Shown in pieces: positions 1-7,485 of a stretch of 17,424 bases of DNA. The DNA lies in assembly GCA_016839655.1 (NCBI GenBank), contig JAEOTW010000159.1, positions 1 through 17,424 on the forward strand, given 5' to 3'. Every line of letters begins with the position of its first letter. Position 1 is the first letter of the stretch. A program made the position numbers and the translations under genes. The stretch is from Promethearchaeota archaeon (lineage in GTDB: Archaea; Asgardarchaeota; Lokiarchaeia; Sigynarchaeales; SOKP01). The notes below the pieces were generated by a model. It was not told where the DNA came from. It did no database searches and was given only the letters and a program-made list of their open reading frames with translations.

Positions 1-2
1 AA

Positions 3-578
3 GAAGCTCTTAATATTGAAGAAAGATTAGGAGATCCTTTAATGAGGATAATATATCTAAATAATATTGGTATGATTTATAATAATCAAGCAAATTATAA
101 TTTAGCTAAAGAGAAATATAAAGAAGCTTTAAACATAGCTAGCGAAATAGGAGATTTGTCAAAAAAAGGTTTATTATTAACTAAGATTGCTACAATAGAA
201 ATGAATCAGGAAAGCTATTCAAGTGCTCTTGAAATGTATGAAGAAGCTGCCTTACTTTTTGAAGGAAGAGGTGAATTTTCTAATAAAGCAGCTAGTCTTA
301 GTAATATTGGAAGAATTTATGAAATTCAAAGAAATTTCTATGAAGCCTTAAGAAGATATGAAGAAGCTCTTACAATTGATCAAAATTTAAGGGATCCAGT
401 AGGAATTGCAAGTGATTATTATAATATGGGGAGAACTTATAGTTTGCAAGGTGAATACAGGAAAGCATTACAAAGTTATGAAGAAAGCTTAAAAATCTTT
501 TCACAGTTAGGACAAAAACAGTATATTGAAGTAATACAAAACAATATCAATGAATTAAACAGAAAAATCGGAAAATGA
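3..578 (+). CDS. Tetratricopeptide repeat protein, 5' end cut off by the window
   Basis: The reading frame is open to the left edge, so the true start lies outside; the ATG at 42 is internal to a repeat. The visible 191 residues are almost entirely helical repeats with the TPR pattern (N-x-G-x-I/x-Y ... A-L-x-x-Y-E-E-A-L). The repeats are 40 residues long, not the classic 34. At DNA level the block AAGAAGCT or a close variant recurs at 1, 121, 241, 361 and 481, an exact 120-base period. This length is typical of TPR_12/kinesin-light-chain or LGN-like arrays, which act as protein-binding scaffolds. No enzyme domain, signal peptide or membrane segment is visible; the protein ends soon after the last repeat with a short charged tail. 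The partner is unknown, and an N-terminal effector domain could lie to the left. TPR assignment is secure; function is not. Confidence 0.9.
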   Translation, partial: EALNIEERLGDPLMRIIYLNNIGMIYNNQANYNLAKEKYKEALNIASEIGDLSKKGLLLTKIATIEMNQESYSSALEMYEEAALLFEGRGEFSNKAASLSNIGRIYEIQRNFYEALRRYEEALTIDQNLRDPVGIASDYYNMGRTYSLQGEYRKALQSYEESLKIFSQLGQKQYIEVIQNNINELNRKIGK

Positions 579-635
579 AGTCTGAAAAACGATTTCCATA
601 ATTTTATTGTAATAAAATTTTAATTTAATTAATTG

Positions 636-647
636 TATTTTAAAATA
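636..647 (+). promoter_or_regulatory. Candidate TATA box for nadB
   Basis: An AT palindrome, TATTTTAAAATA, lies about 40 bases before the TTG start of nadB. Assuming the usual archaeal distance of about 25 bases from TATA box to transcription start, the leader would be about 18 bases. The surroundings are very AT-rich, so the match alone is weak evidence. Confidence 0.3.
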
Positions 648-685
648 GATTTTAATAATTTTTGGAAGAATTTGAATAAACTCTA

Positions 686-2257
686 TTGAAGTATAAAACA
701 GATTTTTTAATTATTGGAAGTGGAATTTCCGGGCTTTCATTTGCATTATACATATCAAAATTAATGCCAAAAGCAAATTTATTTTTAGTAACAAAACAAA
801 CTTTACAGGATAGTAGTACGTATCATGCTCAAGGTGGAATTGCTTGTGTGTGGAATGATAATGATAATTTTGAAAAACATGTTCAAGATACAATAATTGC
901 TGGAGATGGATTATGCAATGAAAATGTTGTTAGACATATTATAAAGCAAGCACCTGATAGAATTAATGATCTGATGAATCTAGGAGTAAATTTTAACCGA
1001 AATAAAGATGGGAATTACGATTTAGGAAAAGAAGGAGGGCATTCAGTTAGAAGAGTGTTTCGTGTAAATGATCAAACTGGAAAGAGTGTAGAACAAACAC
1101 TAATTGCCCATGTAAAAAAATTGGATAATATTGACATCAAAGAAAATTGGTGTGCTGTAAATCTATATGTTAAAAATTTAATATGCCATGGTGCCTACAT
1201 TTTAGAACAAGAATCAGAGGAAATTCACAATATTACAGCAAAAGCAACTATTATAGCTACAGGGGGTGCAGGTAAGATATACTTATATACCACAAATCCA
1301 GATATAATTTCTGGAGATGGTATTGCGATGGCATATAGAGCAGGAGCTATGATATCTAATCTTGAATTTTATCAATTTCACCCTACATGTTTATATCATC
1401 CATATGCAAAATCCTTCTTAATTACTGAAGCTATGCGAGGAGAAGGAGCGATCTTGAAGGATATTCGAGGAAATAAATTCATGGATAAATATCATCCTCA
1501 AAAAGATTTAGCTCCTCGTGATATTGTTTCAAGAGCTATTGATGCGGAATTGAAAAAATCAGGCGATGATTATGTTCATTTAGATATTGCATCTTATAGA
1601 GATTCTAATTTTATTAAAACACATTATCCAGCAATATATGAAAGATGCTTAGAATTTAATATCGATATTACTAAAGAATCAATCCCAGTAGTACCCGCTG
1701 CTCATTATTGTTGTGGTGGAGTAGTAGCGGATCATAATGGCAAAACAGATATAAAAAATCTATTTGTAATTGGAGAAGCTGCTTGTACAGGTCTTCATGG
1801 AAGCAATAGACTAGCTTCTAACTCATTACTTGAGGGCTTAGTTGGTGCCTATGAATGTGCAAAATACTTATCACAATATATCTCTAATTCAAAAATCACA
1901 GAATTTCCTGAATGGGAGTCAGGCAATGCTGTTCCTTCCTCAGAAGCTGTAGTAATAACACAGAATTGGGAGGAAATCCGGACTTTAATGCAAAATTTTG
2001 TAGGAATTGTAAGATCAGATATGCGATTAAAAAGAGCGCTTAAAAGAATGATAATTTTTGCTGAAGAAATTGATTACTACTATTGGAATTATAAAGTTGA
2101 AAAAAATTTAGTAGAATTAAGAAATTTATCAATGGTTGCAGAGCTTTTGATTAGGTGTGCTCTTTCTCGTAAGGAAAGCAGAGGAACTCACTTTAATGAA
2201 AATCATCCACATAAATTAGAATTAGCACGTAATTCATACATAAAAAGACCATGGTAA
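686..2257 (+). CDS. nadB: L-aspartate oxidase (quinolinate synthase subunit B)
   Basis: FAD flavoprotein that oxidises L-aspartate to iminoaspartate, the first step of de novo NAD synthesis; NadA then condenses the product to quinolinate. The 523 residues match the family length. Visible landmarks are the N-terminal dinucleotide-binding motif GSGISG (11-16), E116 in the G-K-E-G-G-H segment, the second FAD-contact motif ATGGAG (191-196), H232 in FHPT, R278 in PRD, H340 followed by CCGGV, and the family hallmark GSNRLASNSLLEGL (372-385) with R375. These correspond to the active-site Glu, His and Arg residues of E. coli NadB and separate it from succinate dehydrogenase/fumarate reductase flavoproteins. 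The start is a TTG: the FAD motif begins only a few residues in and no upstream ATG fits. No nadA or nadC lies next to it, so the rest of the pathway must be encoded elsewhere. Cytosolic, with no transmembrane helix. Confidence 0.93.
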   Translation: MKYKTDFLIIGSGISGLSFALYISKLMPKANLFLVTKQTLQDSSTYHAQGGIACVWNDNDNFEKHVQDTIIAGDGLCNENVVRHIIKQAPDRINDLMNLGVNFNRNKDGNYDLGKEGGHSVRRVFRVNDQTGKSVEQTLIAHVKKLDNIDIKENWCAVNLYVKNLICHGAYILEQESEEIHNITAKATIIATGGAGKIYLYTTNPDIISGDGIAMAYRAGAMISNLEFYQFHPTCLYHPYAKSFLITEAMRGEGAILKDIRGNKFMDKYHPQKDLAPRDIVSRAIDAELKKSGDDYVHLDIASYRDSNFIKTHYPAIYERCLEFNIDITKESIPVVPAAHYCCGGVVADHNGKTDIKNLFVIGEAACTGLHGSNRLASNSLLEGLVGAYECAKYLSQYISNSKITEFPEWESGNAVPSSEAVVITQNWEEIRTLMQNFVGIVRSDMRLKRALKRMIIFAEEIDYYYWNYKVEKNLVELRNLSMVAELLIRCALSRKESRGTHFNENHPHKLELARNSYIKRPW

Positions 2258-2277
2258 GAATGAAGTGCCTTTTATTC

Positions 2278-2291
2278 CTATAATTTTAAAT
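2278..2291 (+). promoter_or_regulatory. Candidate TATA element before the subtilase
   Basis: CTATAATTTTAAAT lies in the 51-base gap after nadB. A start site about 25 bases downstream would fall at or just after the TTG at 2309, giving a leaderless or internal start. It leaves a leader of about 24 bases for the ATG at 2336. This is why the ATG is a serious alternative start. Read-through from nadB is equally possible. Confidence 0.25.
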
Positions 2292-2308
2292 GGTTACTCT
2301 CATTTATA

Positions 2309-3583
2309 TTGATAAGTTCTAATCTACCAAGTATTATGAATGTCTATCCCCCTTTTAAGGATAAACTTGAAATTCTTTCAGAAGATCAAATTTGTAGTGT
2401 CTTAATATCATTTGATGATCTTTCAAACCGAGATAAATTCTTAAAAAAATATAACCAATTGGATATTATTGGTAAAATAGATTTTATACCTTCAATTTTG
2501 GCTAATTTAAAGAAAGAAAAAATTCTTAATTATAAAAGTGAAGAATTAATTAAACAAGTTGAAGAAAATCAGATTGTATACCCTGCAATGTTAGATGTTA
2601 ATGAGATTTTAGAACTAAACGAATATAAAATCTCTGAAATTTCATACACAGGAAAAAATGTGAAGGTTGGAATAATTGATAATGGAATTAATGAGAAAAC
2701 ACCTGCAATTTCTAATATTTCTCTTAAAAAATATAAGTTGTATGAGACAGAAAAAATAATAAAAGAATCTCGCGAAATCACACATGGAACAGTAATGGCT
2801 AGTATAATTAGTAATAGATTTGAGGATATTAATAATAATTATATCGGAATTGCTCCAAATGTTAATATTTACGATTTTGATATTTCCAATTCTAATCAAG
2901 AATTTTACCTTTATGATATTTTAAAGGTTTTTGATAAGATTTACAAAGAAGAAATTAACCTTGATATTCTCTTTATTTCTTTAACAACAAAAAGCTCATC
3001 TGATGGTAAAGATCTTTTATCCATAGCTTGTGATTCACTATCAGAAAAAAATATTATAATAATTTGCCCTGCTGGAAATTTTGGCCCAAATTCGCATACT
3101 ATTGGAAGTCCTGGCGCTGCTAAAAAAGTAATTACAATCGGAGCTCTCAATAAAGAGCTTAAAATTATGAATTCTAGTGGAAGAGGTCCAACTCGTGATG
3201 AAAGAAAAAAACCAGACTTGTGTTTTCCTGGTTCTAATATATTTATCCCAATAACTAAAGATTTGAGATTAAATGTTTCAGGCACTAGTGTTGCTACAGC
3301 AATTAGTGTAGGAATAATTGCATTAATTAAAGAATATGACCCAAGTTTATCTTATGATGCTCTAATCGATTTGCTTAGTAAATCAAGGATAGATTTGGAT
3401 TATGATATAAACACTCAAGGTTTAGGTACTGTTAAGGTTTCAAATCTTTTTAATAATCTGGGATTATTTCATGAAAAGATAGTTCCATATAACTATTTAA
3501 TCAAAAAGTCTCTTAAATTATCTTTGGAATTTTTTATTATCCTGATAATTCTGTTTTATTTTTTCTACTTTTTTAGAATATAA
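2309..3583 (+). CDS. Subtilisin-family (S8) serine protease with C-terminal membrane helix
   Basis: The catalytic triad is visible: D124 in GIIDNGI, H159 in THGTVMA, and S327 in SGTSVATA, with oxyanion-hole N257 in PAGNFG. Residues about 28-98 resemble an inhibitor-I9-type propeptide (beta-alpha-beta-beta-alpha-beta pattern ending VYPAMLD), which in subtilases folds the enzyme and is then clipped. The protein ends in one strongly hydrophobic helix (about 404-422) and a single Arg, a tail-anchor arrangement. No N-terminal signal peptide is seen with the TTG start used here or with the in-frame ATG at 2336. The frame stays open back to 2264 and reads mildly hydrophobic, but has no ATG, GTG or TTG there. 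The TATA-like element at 2278-2291 suits the ATG at 2336 better. The radical SAM gene follows after 19 bases, suggesting co-transcription. Protease identity is firm; substrate and the side of the membrane it faces are unknown. Confidence 0.88.
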   Translation: MISSNLPSIMNVYPPFKDKLEILSEDQICSVLISFDDLSNRDKFLKKYNQLDIIGKIDFIPSILANLKKEKILNYKSEELIKQVEENQIVYPAMLDVNEILELNEYKISEISYTGKNVKVGIIDNGINEKTPAISNISLKKYKLYETEKIIKESREITHGTVMASIISNRFEDINNNYIGIAPNVNIYDFDISNSNQEFYLYDILKVFDKIYKEEINLDILFISLTTKSSSDGKDLLSIACDSLSEKNIIIICPAGNFGPNSHTIGSPGAAKKVITIGALNKELKIMNSSGRGPTRDERKKPDLCFPGSNIFIPITKDLRLNVSGTSVATAISVGIIALIKEYDPSLSYDALIDLLSKSRIDLDYDINTQGLGTVKVSNLFNNLGLFHEKIVPYNYLIKKSLKLSLEFFIILIILFYFFYFFRI

Positions 3584-3602
3584 CCATCCTTATCTAAATT
3601 TA

Positions 3603-5114
3603 ATGGTATTTAATTTGAAAAACTATGATATTATACTCATCCATCCACCTAGATTATTAGAAACAAATAATAGGAAAAAATCCAAATCTATTAGAGGTTC
3701 ATTTATTTTTATTCCGATGGGAGTTTTTGCTATAGCAGATTTACTGGTTAAAGAAGGTTTTGGAGTTCAAATCATAAATTATCCTCTTGAAAAATATCTA
3801 AATCCTAATTGGGAACTAACAGAATACCTAAAAACCATTGATTTTGATATCTGCGGGATAGATTTACATTGGATCCATAATGCTTCTGGTGTTCTCGAGG
3901 TTGCTAAATCGGTGAAAAATGTAAATCCTCATGCTAAAGTAATTCTAGGTGGTTTTAGCGCCTCTTATTATCATAATCAAATTATAAAATATTATAAATA
4001 TATTGATGGGATAATTAGAGGAGAAGGAGAAATACCTTTTCTGGAATACATGCAAAATAGAAAAAACGAGAAGAATTTTGATTCAGTTCCAAATTTAACT
4101 TATCGAGATACCTCCAAACGGATAAAAACTAATCCTCTGACATATTACGCTAAAACTCTGGATGATTTAAATTTTACTAACATGTCTTTGTTAAAAAACG
4201 CAAGGGAGTATCTGGAGTGTAGCAGAAAAATAATGGGCATCTCCTTAAATCTTTCTGTCGGAAGAGGCTGTCCATTTAATTGTCCTTTTTGTGCTGGAGG
4301 TCAAAGAGCTCAACAAAATTTTATGGGAAGAAATCATGTAGTACTCCGAAATCCGGAAAAAGTTGTAGAAGATATTTATAAAATATATGATGATTATTTA
4401 ATACCTAGTGTTTTTTTTGGTCACGGTGTCTATCCTGGCAATTTCAAATATTGGAAAGGTCTCTTTGAGCTAATAAAAAAAGAAAAACTAGACATATGTG
4501 CCGATATTGAGATTTGGCGATTACCATTTCCCAGATATATGTGGAAATCATTCTATGATACATTTGATCGTAAATATTCATCTATCAGCATTTCACCTCG
4601 TACAATGTCCCAGAATGTCCAACAGAAAATCGCTAAGATATGTGACCCCACATTTAGATTTCCTAAAGAACAAATCAATGATTTAATAAAAAATGCCACT
4701 TTATTCCATCGTACTTTAAGAATATGGTTAACAATTGGTTTTCCGTTCCAAACTCGTTTTGATATTCTCCAAGATTTTAATTTTGGATTGAAATGTAGTT
4801 TAAAATATGGAAAATCAAACTCAAAACCAGTTACTATCATGAATGAACCCTATTATATTTTCCCTGGTTCACCTGCACATGAAGCTCCTGAGAAATTTGG
4901 AATAAAACTGAAATATAATTCTTTTCCAGAAGTAGTGGAAGCTTTTAAAAGAAGTAAAATATCACATTTTTACAACGTAATAAATTATAAAACTGAAAGT
5001 TTTACTGGAACTTCAATTAGCATGACAAACATTCTATTCTTTTTAAGTACAATAAATATGCATCTAACCACAGGATCAAGAAAGCCTGAAACCAGAGAGA
5101 AAGATAAAGTCTAG
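3603..5114 (+). CDS. B12-binding-type radical SAM protein
   Basis: Residues about 8-150 have the Rossmann-like cobalamin-binding (B12-binding, BchE-type) pattern: IILIHPPR, then a helix FIPMGVFAIADLLVKEG, a strand VQIINYP, then GIDLHW and KVILGGFSAS, ending IDGIIRGEGE. The cobalamin-ligating DxHxxG motif is not clearly present, as in many members of this class. The radical SAM core follows with the 4Fe-4S motif CPFNCPFC (C223, C227, C230), preceded by LSVGRG. About 270 residues follow, including IEIWRLPFP and FPGSPAHEAPEKFG. Such enzymes use S-adenosylmethionine to generate a radical, often for methylation or ring rearrangement; the substrate here cannot be read. There is no SPASM-type cysteine cluster near the C-terminus. 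The gene starts 19 bases behind the subtilase and is followed by an oligo-T run. Superfamily certain, subfamily unknown. Confidence 0.87.
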   Translation: MVFNLKNYDIILIHPPRLLETNNRKKSKSIRGSFIFIPMGVFAIADLLVKEGFGVQIINYPLEKYLNPNWELTEYLKTIDFDICGIDLHWIHNASGVLEVAKSVKNVNPHAKVILGGFSASYYHNQIIKYYKYIDGIIRGEGEIPFLEYMQNRKNEKNFDSVPNLTYRDTSKRIKTNPLTYYAKTLDDLNFTNMSLLKNAREYLECSRKIMGISLNLSVGRGCPFNCPFCAGGQRAQQNFMGRNHVVLRNPEKVVEDIYKIYDDYLIPSVFFGHGVYPGNFKYWKGLFELIKKEKLDICADIEIWRLPFPRYMWKSFYDTFDRKYSSISISPRTMSQNVQQKIAKICDPTFRFPKEQINDLIKNATLFHRTLRIWLTIGFPFQTRFDILQDFNFGLKCSLKYGKSNSKPVTIMNEPYYIFPGSPAHEAPEKFGIKLKYNSFPEVVEAFKRSKISHFYNVINYKTESFTGTSISMTNILFFLSTINMHLTTGSRKPETREKDKV

Positions 5115-5125
5115 TATTTTCATAA

Positions 5126-5137
5126 TTTTTTATTTTT
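5126..5137 (+). terminator. Oligo-T terminator after the radical SAM gene
   Basis: A T6 and a T5 run separated by one A lie 12-23 bases past the stop codon, without a stem-loop, as in archaeal intrinsic termination. The AT-rich background lowers certainty. Confidence 0.4.
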
Positions 5138-5173
5138 AAGACTGAAAATTATTGGTTTAATAACTAGAATATG

Positions 5174-5186
5174 AAATATTTAATAC
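5174..5186 (+). promoter_or_regulatory. Candidate TATA box for the ERCC4 nuclease gene
   Basis: AAATATTTAATAC is about 35 bases before the ATG at 5214, giving an expected leader of roughly 10 bases. It follows the oligo-T run that should end the preceding unit, which supports a new promoter here. Confidence 0.3.
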
Positions 5187-5213
5187 TGAAGTTATTAATT
5201 CATAAATAGTAGC

Positions 5214-5954
5214 ATGACTCAAAATGAACTACTTCATGTAATTATCGATAATAGAGAACAAAAATTAAAAGCAGAATTAGATAAGAAGAAAGATGCAATA
5301 ACCTATGAATCCAAACAGTTAGATATTGCAGATATTGTTATTTCGAGTGAAGTTGCTATAGAGAGAAAAGAAGGATTTGACTTTGTTTCCTCAATCATGG
5401 ATAACAGATTATTCGAACAATTACTTCGATTGAAAGATACATATGATTGTCCAATTTTAATAATAGAGGGCTTGAACGATAAGGTTTTTGAGAATACCGG
5501 AATGAAAATCTCATCAATATATGGAGCTCTGGCTTTTATTTCATATAAATTGGGGATATCGGTTATCCCTACACGAAGTATAGAAGACACTGCGATAGTA
5601 GTTGAAAGAATTGCTTATAGAGAACAAGTAAAAGATAGTACTCCTATATTTTCAAGAAAAGCTCCAAAAAATATGTCTAAAAGAGAGAGAAGATCTTTTA
5701 TAATTGAAGGTTTGGTCGATATTGGGCCAAAAAAAGCTAATGCTTTAATAGATAAATTTAAAAATCCTTATCAGGTTTTCAAGGCAATAAAACGTACAGA
5801 AATTTTATACACTAAAACAGGAAATCCCAAAGGAATTAGAGGGCCTTTAGCAGATCTTACTGGATTTGGTTGGAAATTTGTTGATAAAAACCAAAGACTT
5901 CTTTTTGGAAAAATGAAGAAAAGTCCTCAAAAAAGAATAAATGATAAATATTAA
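5214..5954 (+). CDS. XPF/ERCC4-type structure-specific endonuclease with helix-hairpin-helix tail
   Basis: Archaeal XPF/Hef-type nucleases cut branched DNA (flaps, forks) as dimers. The nuclease domain fills residues about 8-135: D12-N-R-E15, D40, then E50-R51-K52 and D56, matching the family signature GDx(n)ERKx3D except that the Gly before D40 is Ala. A helix-hairpin-helix DNA-binding region follows: EGLVDIGPKKANALIDKF (165-182), then a second hairpin near GFGWKFVDKNQRLL (217-230). At 246 residues, with no DEAH helicase domain in front, it resembles the short crenarchaeal XPF rather than the euryarchaeal Hef fusion. The basic tail has no clear PCNA-binding box, unlike crenarchaeal XPF. The serine hydrolase gene begins 41 bases downstream with its own Shine-Dalgarno site. 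It should act in DNA repair or fork processing; the partner subunit, if any, is unknown. Confidence 0.88.
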   Translation: MTQNELLHVIIDNREQKLKAELDKKKDAITYESKQLDIADIVISSEVAIERKEGFDFVSSIMDNRLFEQLLRLKDTYDCPILIIEGLNDKVFENTGMKISSIYGALAFISYKLGISVIPTRSIEDTAIVVERIAYREQVKDSTPIFSRKAPKNMSKRERRSFIIEGLVDIGPKKANALIDKFKNPYQVFKAIKRTEILYTKTGNPKGIRGPLADLTGFGWKFVDKNQRLLFGKMKKSPQKRINDKY

Positions 5955-5984
5955 CCATTCACTAATTTTAAAAACTTTTTATTA

Positions 5985-5992
5985 GAGGAAAG
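5985..5992 (+). promoter_or_regulatory. Ribosome binding site of the serine hydrolase gene
   Basis: GAGGAAAG lies 3-10 bases before the ATG at 5996. It is one of the few good Shine-Dalgarno sequences in this window and fixes the start of that gene. Confidence 0.6.
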
Positions 5993-5995
5993 AAA

Positions 5996-7384
5996 ATGGA
6001 GAAAAAATTCAAGCAATTAGAACAGATCATCCGAAATTATATGCGAAAATATAAAATTCCGGGATTAGCAATTAGTATTTTTCAGCAAAATAAAATTTTA
6101 TTCTCAAAAGGCTTTGGAGCTCGTGATCTTGAACAGTTTGCTCCAATGACACCAGAAACACTTATTGGGATAGGTAGCATAACAAAATCTATAACCGCAT
6201 TTGGAATTATGAAACTTGTAGAAAGAGGAAAGTTATCGCTTAAAGATTCTGTCTCAAAATATCTTGATTTTGCTCCTTTTACCACTCATCCTGATATACT
6301 GATTGAGCATATCTTATCGCATTCAAGTGGAGTTCCTGCAGCAGATGGGGGATTAGCTTCATTGTTTTACACATTCGGAGATTATAAAAGAGTGTATCCT
6401 GCTACAACCAAGGAAGATTTTATTGCCCATCTTGGAGATCCTGAAGATTTTGTAATTTTTAAACCAGGAGAGAAATTTTTTTATAATAATGATATGTTTA
6501 CATGCTTGGGGTTTATCATACAGGATTTATCAGGAATGTCATATCCTGAATTTATTAAAAGCGAAATTCTTGATCCCCTTGAAATAAATCGTGCAGTATT
6601 TTCAAAGGAAGAATTTGATAAAGATAATGATAAAATTTCTGGATATTTACCTGAAATGAAAGATAATGTAATGGTGCCTAAAAAACATTCTGTTCCACTT
6701 TACGATTATCTCAATGCTCCAGGGGGTTTATATATTTCGATGGAAGAAATGATGCATTATGTTCAATGTCTGATTCAAAAAGGACGTTATAAAGAAACTC
6801 AGTTACTTTCTACTGAATCAATAGACGAATTATGGACACCAAGAATTACTAGTCCATATGGTTATGGAAAAAATCCCAAATACTGTTTAGGATGGGTTTT
6901 GGATGATAACTATTTTAGCTATCCTTGTATTCATCATGGGGGGGGATTAGGTATTAGCTGCAGTAATTTAAGTTTAATCCCAGAATTGAAATTGGGTGTC
7001 TCAGTTGGACAAAACACATGTACTGGTATTGTTTCTTCTATTGCTAGAGCTGCTTTATCTATATTACTTGACCTAGATCCGATTACTAAGGTTGAAGAAT
7101 TAAAGATGCAAGAAGTCATTGGAGAAATCTCTGGTGAATATAAATCTTCTCTTGATTTATACAAATTAAAAATATATCTAAAAGGAACTGTACTTTTTGC
7201 AGATATTGAAATCGATGATGGGTCTATGACTCTTCCCTTGATACCTAAAGAACTAGATAGCCTAACTTTTACTATTTGTAGCAGTTTACCAATACCCAAA
7301 CAATTTATCAGATTTATCAGGGATGATTCAACAAAAAAAGTGAAATTTGTCACATATGATAGATATGTCTATCGAAAAATTTAA
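5996..7384 (+). CDS. Serine hydrolase of the class C beta-lactamase / penicillin-binding protein family
   Basis: The family's active-site elements are all present. The nucleophile is S61 in the S-x-x-K motif SITK (61-64), the second motif is Y163-N-N165, and the third is the HGG stretch at 314-316 (H-x-G replacing K-T-G). The catalytic domain spans roughly residues 5-360. Residues about 372-462 form a separate beta-rich C-terminal domain resembling the lipocalin-like tails of D-aminopeptidase- and EstB-type members. There is no signal peptide or membrane helix, so it should be cytosolic. Relatives include esterases, D-amino-acid peptidases and LACTB-type proteases; substrate cannot be told from sequence, and an archaeon has no conventional peptidoglycan target. 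An antibiotic resistance role is not implied. The ATG with good Shine-Dalgarno spacing fixes the start. A T8 run 23 bases after the stop closes the unit. Confidence 0.9.
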   Translation: MEKKFKQLEQIIRNYMRKYKIPGLAISIFQQNKILFSKGFGARDLEQFAPMTPETLIGIGSITKSITAFGIMKLVERGKLSLKDSVSKYLDFAPFTTHPDILIEHILSHSSGVPAADGGLASLFYTFGDYKRVYPATTKEDFIAHLGDPEDFVIFKPGEKFFYNNDMFTCLGFIIQDLSGMSYPEFIKSEILDPLEINRAVFSKEEFDKDNDKISGYLPEMKDNVMVPKKHSVPLYDYLNAPGGLYISMEEMMHYVQCLIQKGRYKETQLLSTESIDELWTPRITSPYGYGKNPKYCLGWVLDDNYFSYPCIHHGGGLGISCSNLSLIPELKLGVSVGQNTCTGIVSSIARAALSILLDLDPITKVEELKMQEVIGEISGEYKSSLDLYKLKIYLKGTVLFADIEIDDGSMTLPLIPKELDSLTFTICSSLPIPKQFIRFIRDDSTKKVKFVTYDRYVYRKI

Positions 7385-7406
7385 TTGTTAAAAGAATGAG
7401 TCACTA

Positions 7407-7414
7407 TTTTTTTT
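7407..7414 (+). terminator. Oligo-T terminator after the serine hydrolase gene
   Basis: A pure T8 run begins 23 bases past the stop codon with no hairpin before it, as expected for an archaeal intrinsic terminator. Confidence 0.45.
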
Positions 7415-7435
7415 ATAGATATCTTCAAATTATAG

Positions 7436-7445
7436 TTTTAAATAT
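7436..7445 (+). promoter_or_regulatory. Candidate TATA box for the FAD oxidoreductase gene
   Basis: TTTTAAATAT is centred about 45 bases before the ATG at 7486. A start site about 25 bases downstream would give a leader of roughly 20 bases that still contains the Shine-Dalgarno sequence at 7472-7479. The fit of all three elements makes this one of the more credible promoters in the window. Confidence 0.4.
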
Positions 7446-7471
7446 CATTAGAACATCTTTTTAATGTAACA

Positions 7472-7479
7472 AAGGTGGG
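7472..7479 (+). promoter_or_regulatory. Ribosome binding site of the FAD oxidoreductase gene
   Basis: AAGGTGGG ends 6 bases before the ATG at 7486 and contains the AGGTG core complementary to the archaeal 16S rRNA 3' end. It supports that start. Confidence 0.55.
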
Positions 7480-7485
7480 TATTTT

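Noticed and set aside
600..619. Perfect inverted repeat AATTTTATT / AATAAAATT with a 2-base spacer before nadB
   Set aside because: Arms are all A/T, and a match of this length is expected about once by chance in a window this AT-rich; the 2-base loop is too tight for a normal hairpin. Not listed as an operator or terminator.
2941..3285. Long open frame on the minus strand inside the subtilase gene
   Set aside because: It is the antisense shadow of the conserved catalytic Asn and Ser regions; its own protein has no recognisable pattern.
3584..3602. Possible precursor-peptide gene between the subtilase and radical SAM genes
   Set aside because: The gap is only 19 bases and holds no ORF, and no convincing short ORF with a Shine-Dalgarno site was seen around the pair.
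3867..3896. D-L-H-W-I-H-N-A-S-G in the radical SAM protein as the cobalamin DxHxxG motif
   Set aside because: The spacing (DxHxxxxxxG) does not match DxHxxG and the position is one strand later than the usual motif. The B12-binding call rests on the overall fold pattern instead.
5895..5912. PCNA-interacting box (QRLLFG) near the end of the ERCC4 nuclease
   Set aside because: Aromatic residues are absent at positions 7 and 8 of the motif; the stretch is better explained as part of the second helix-hairpin-helix.
5996..7384. Antibiotic-resistance beta-lactamase
   Set aside because: The SxxK/YxN/HxG set is shared by many esterases and peptidases, there is no signal peptide, and a likely archaeal context makes a resistance role unlikely.
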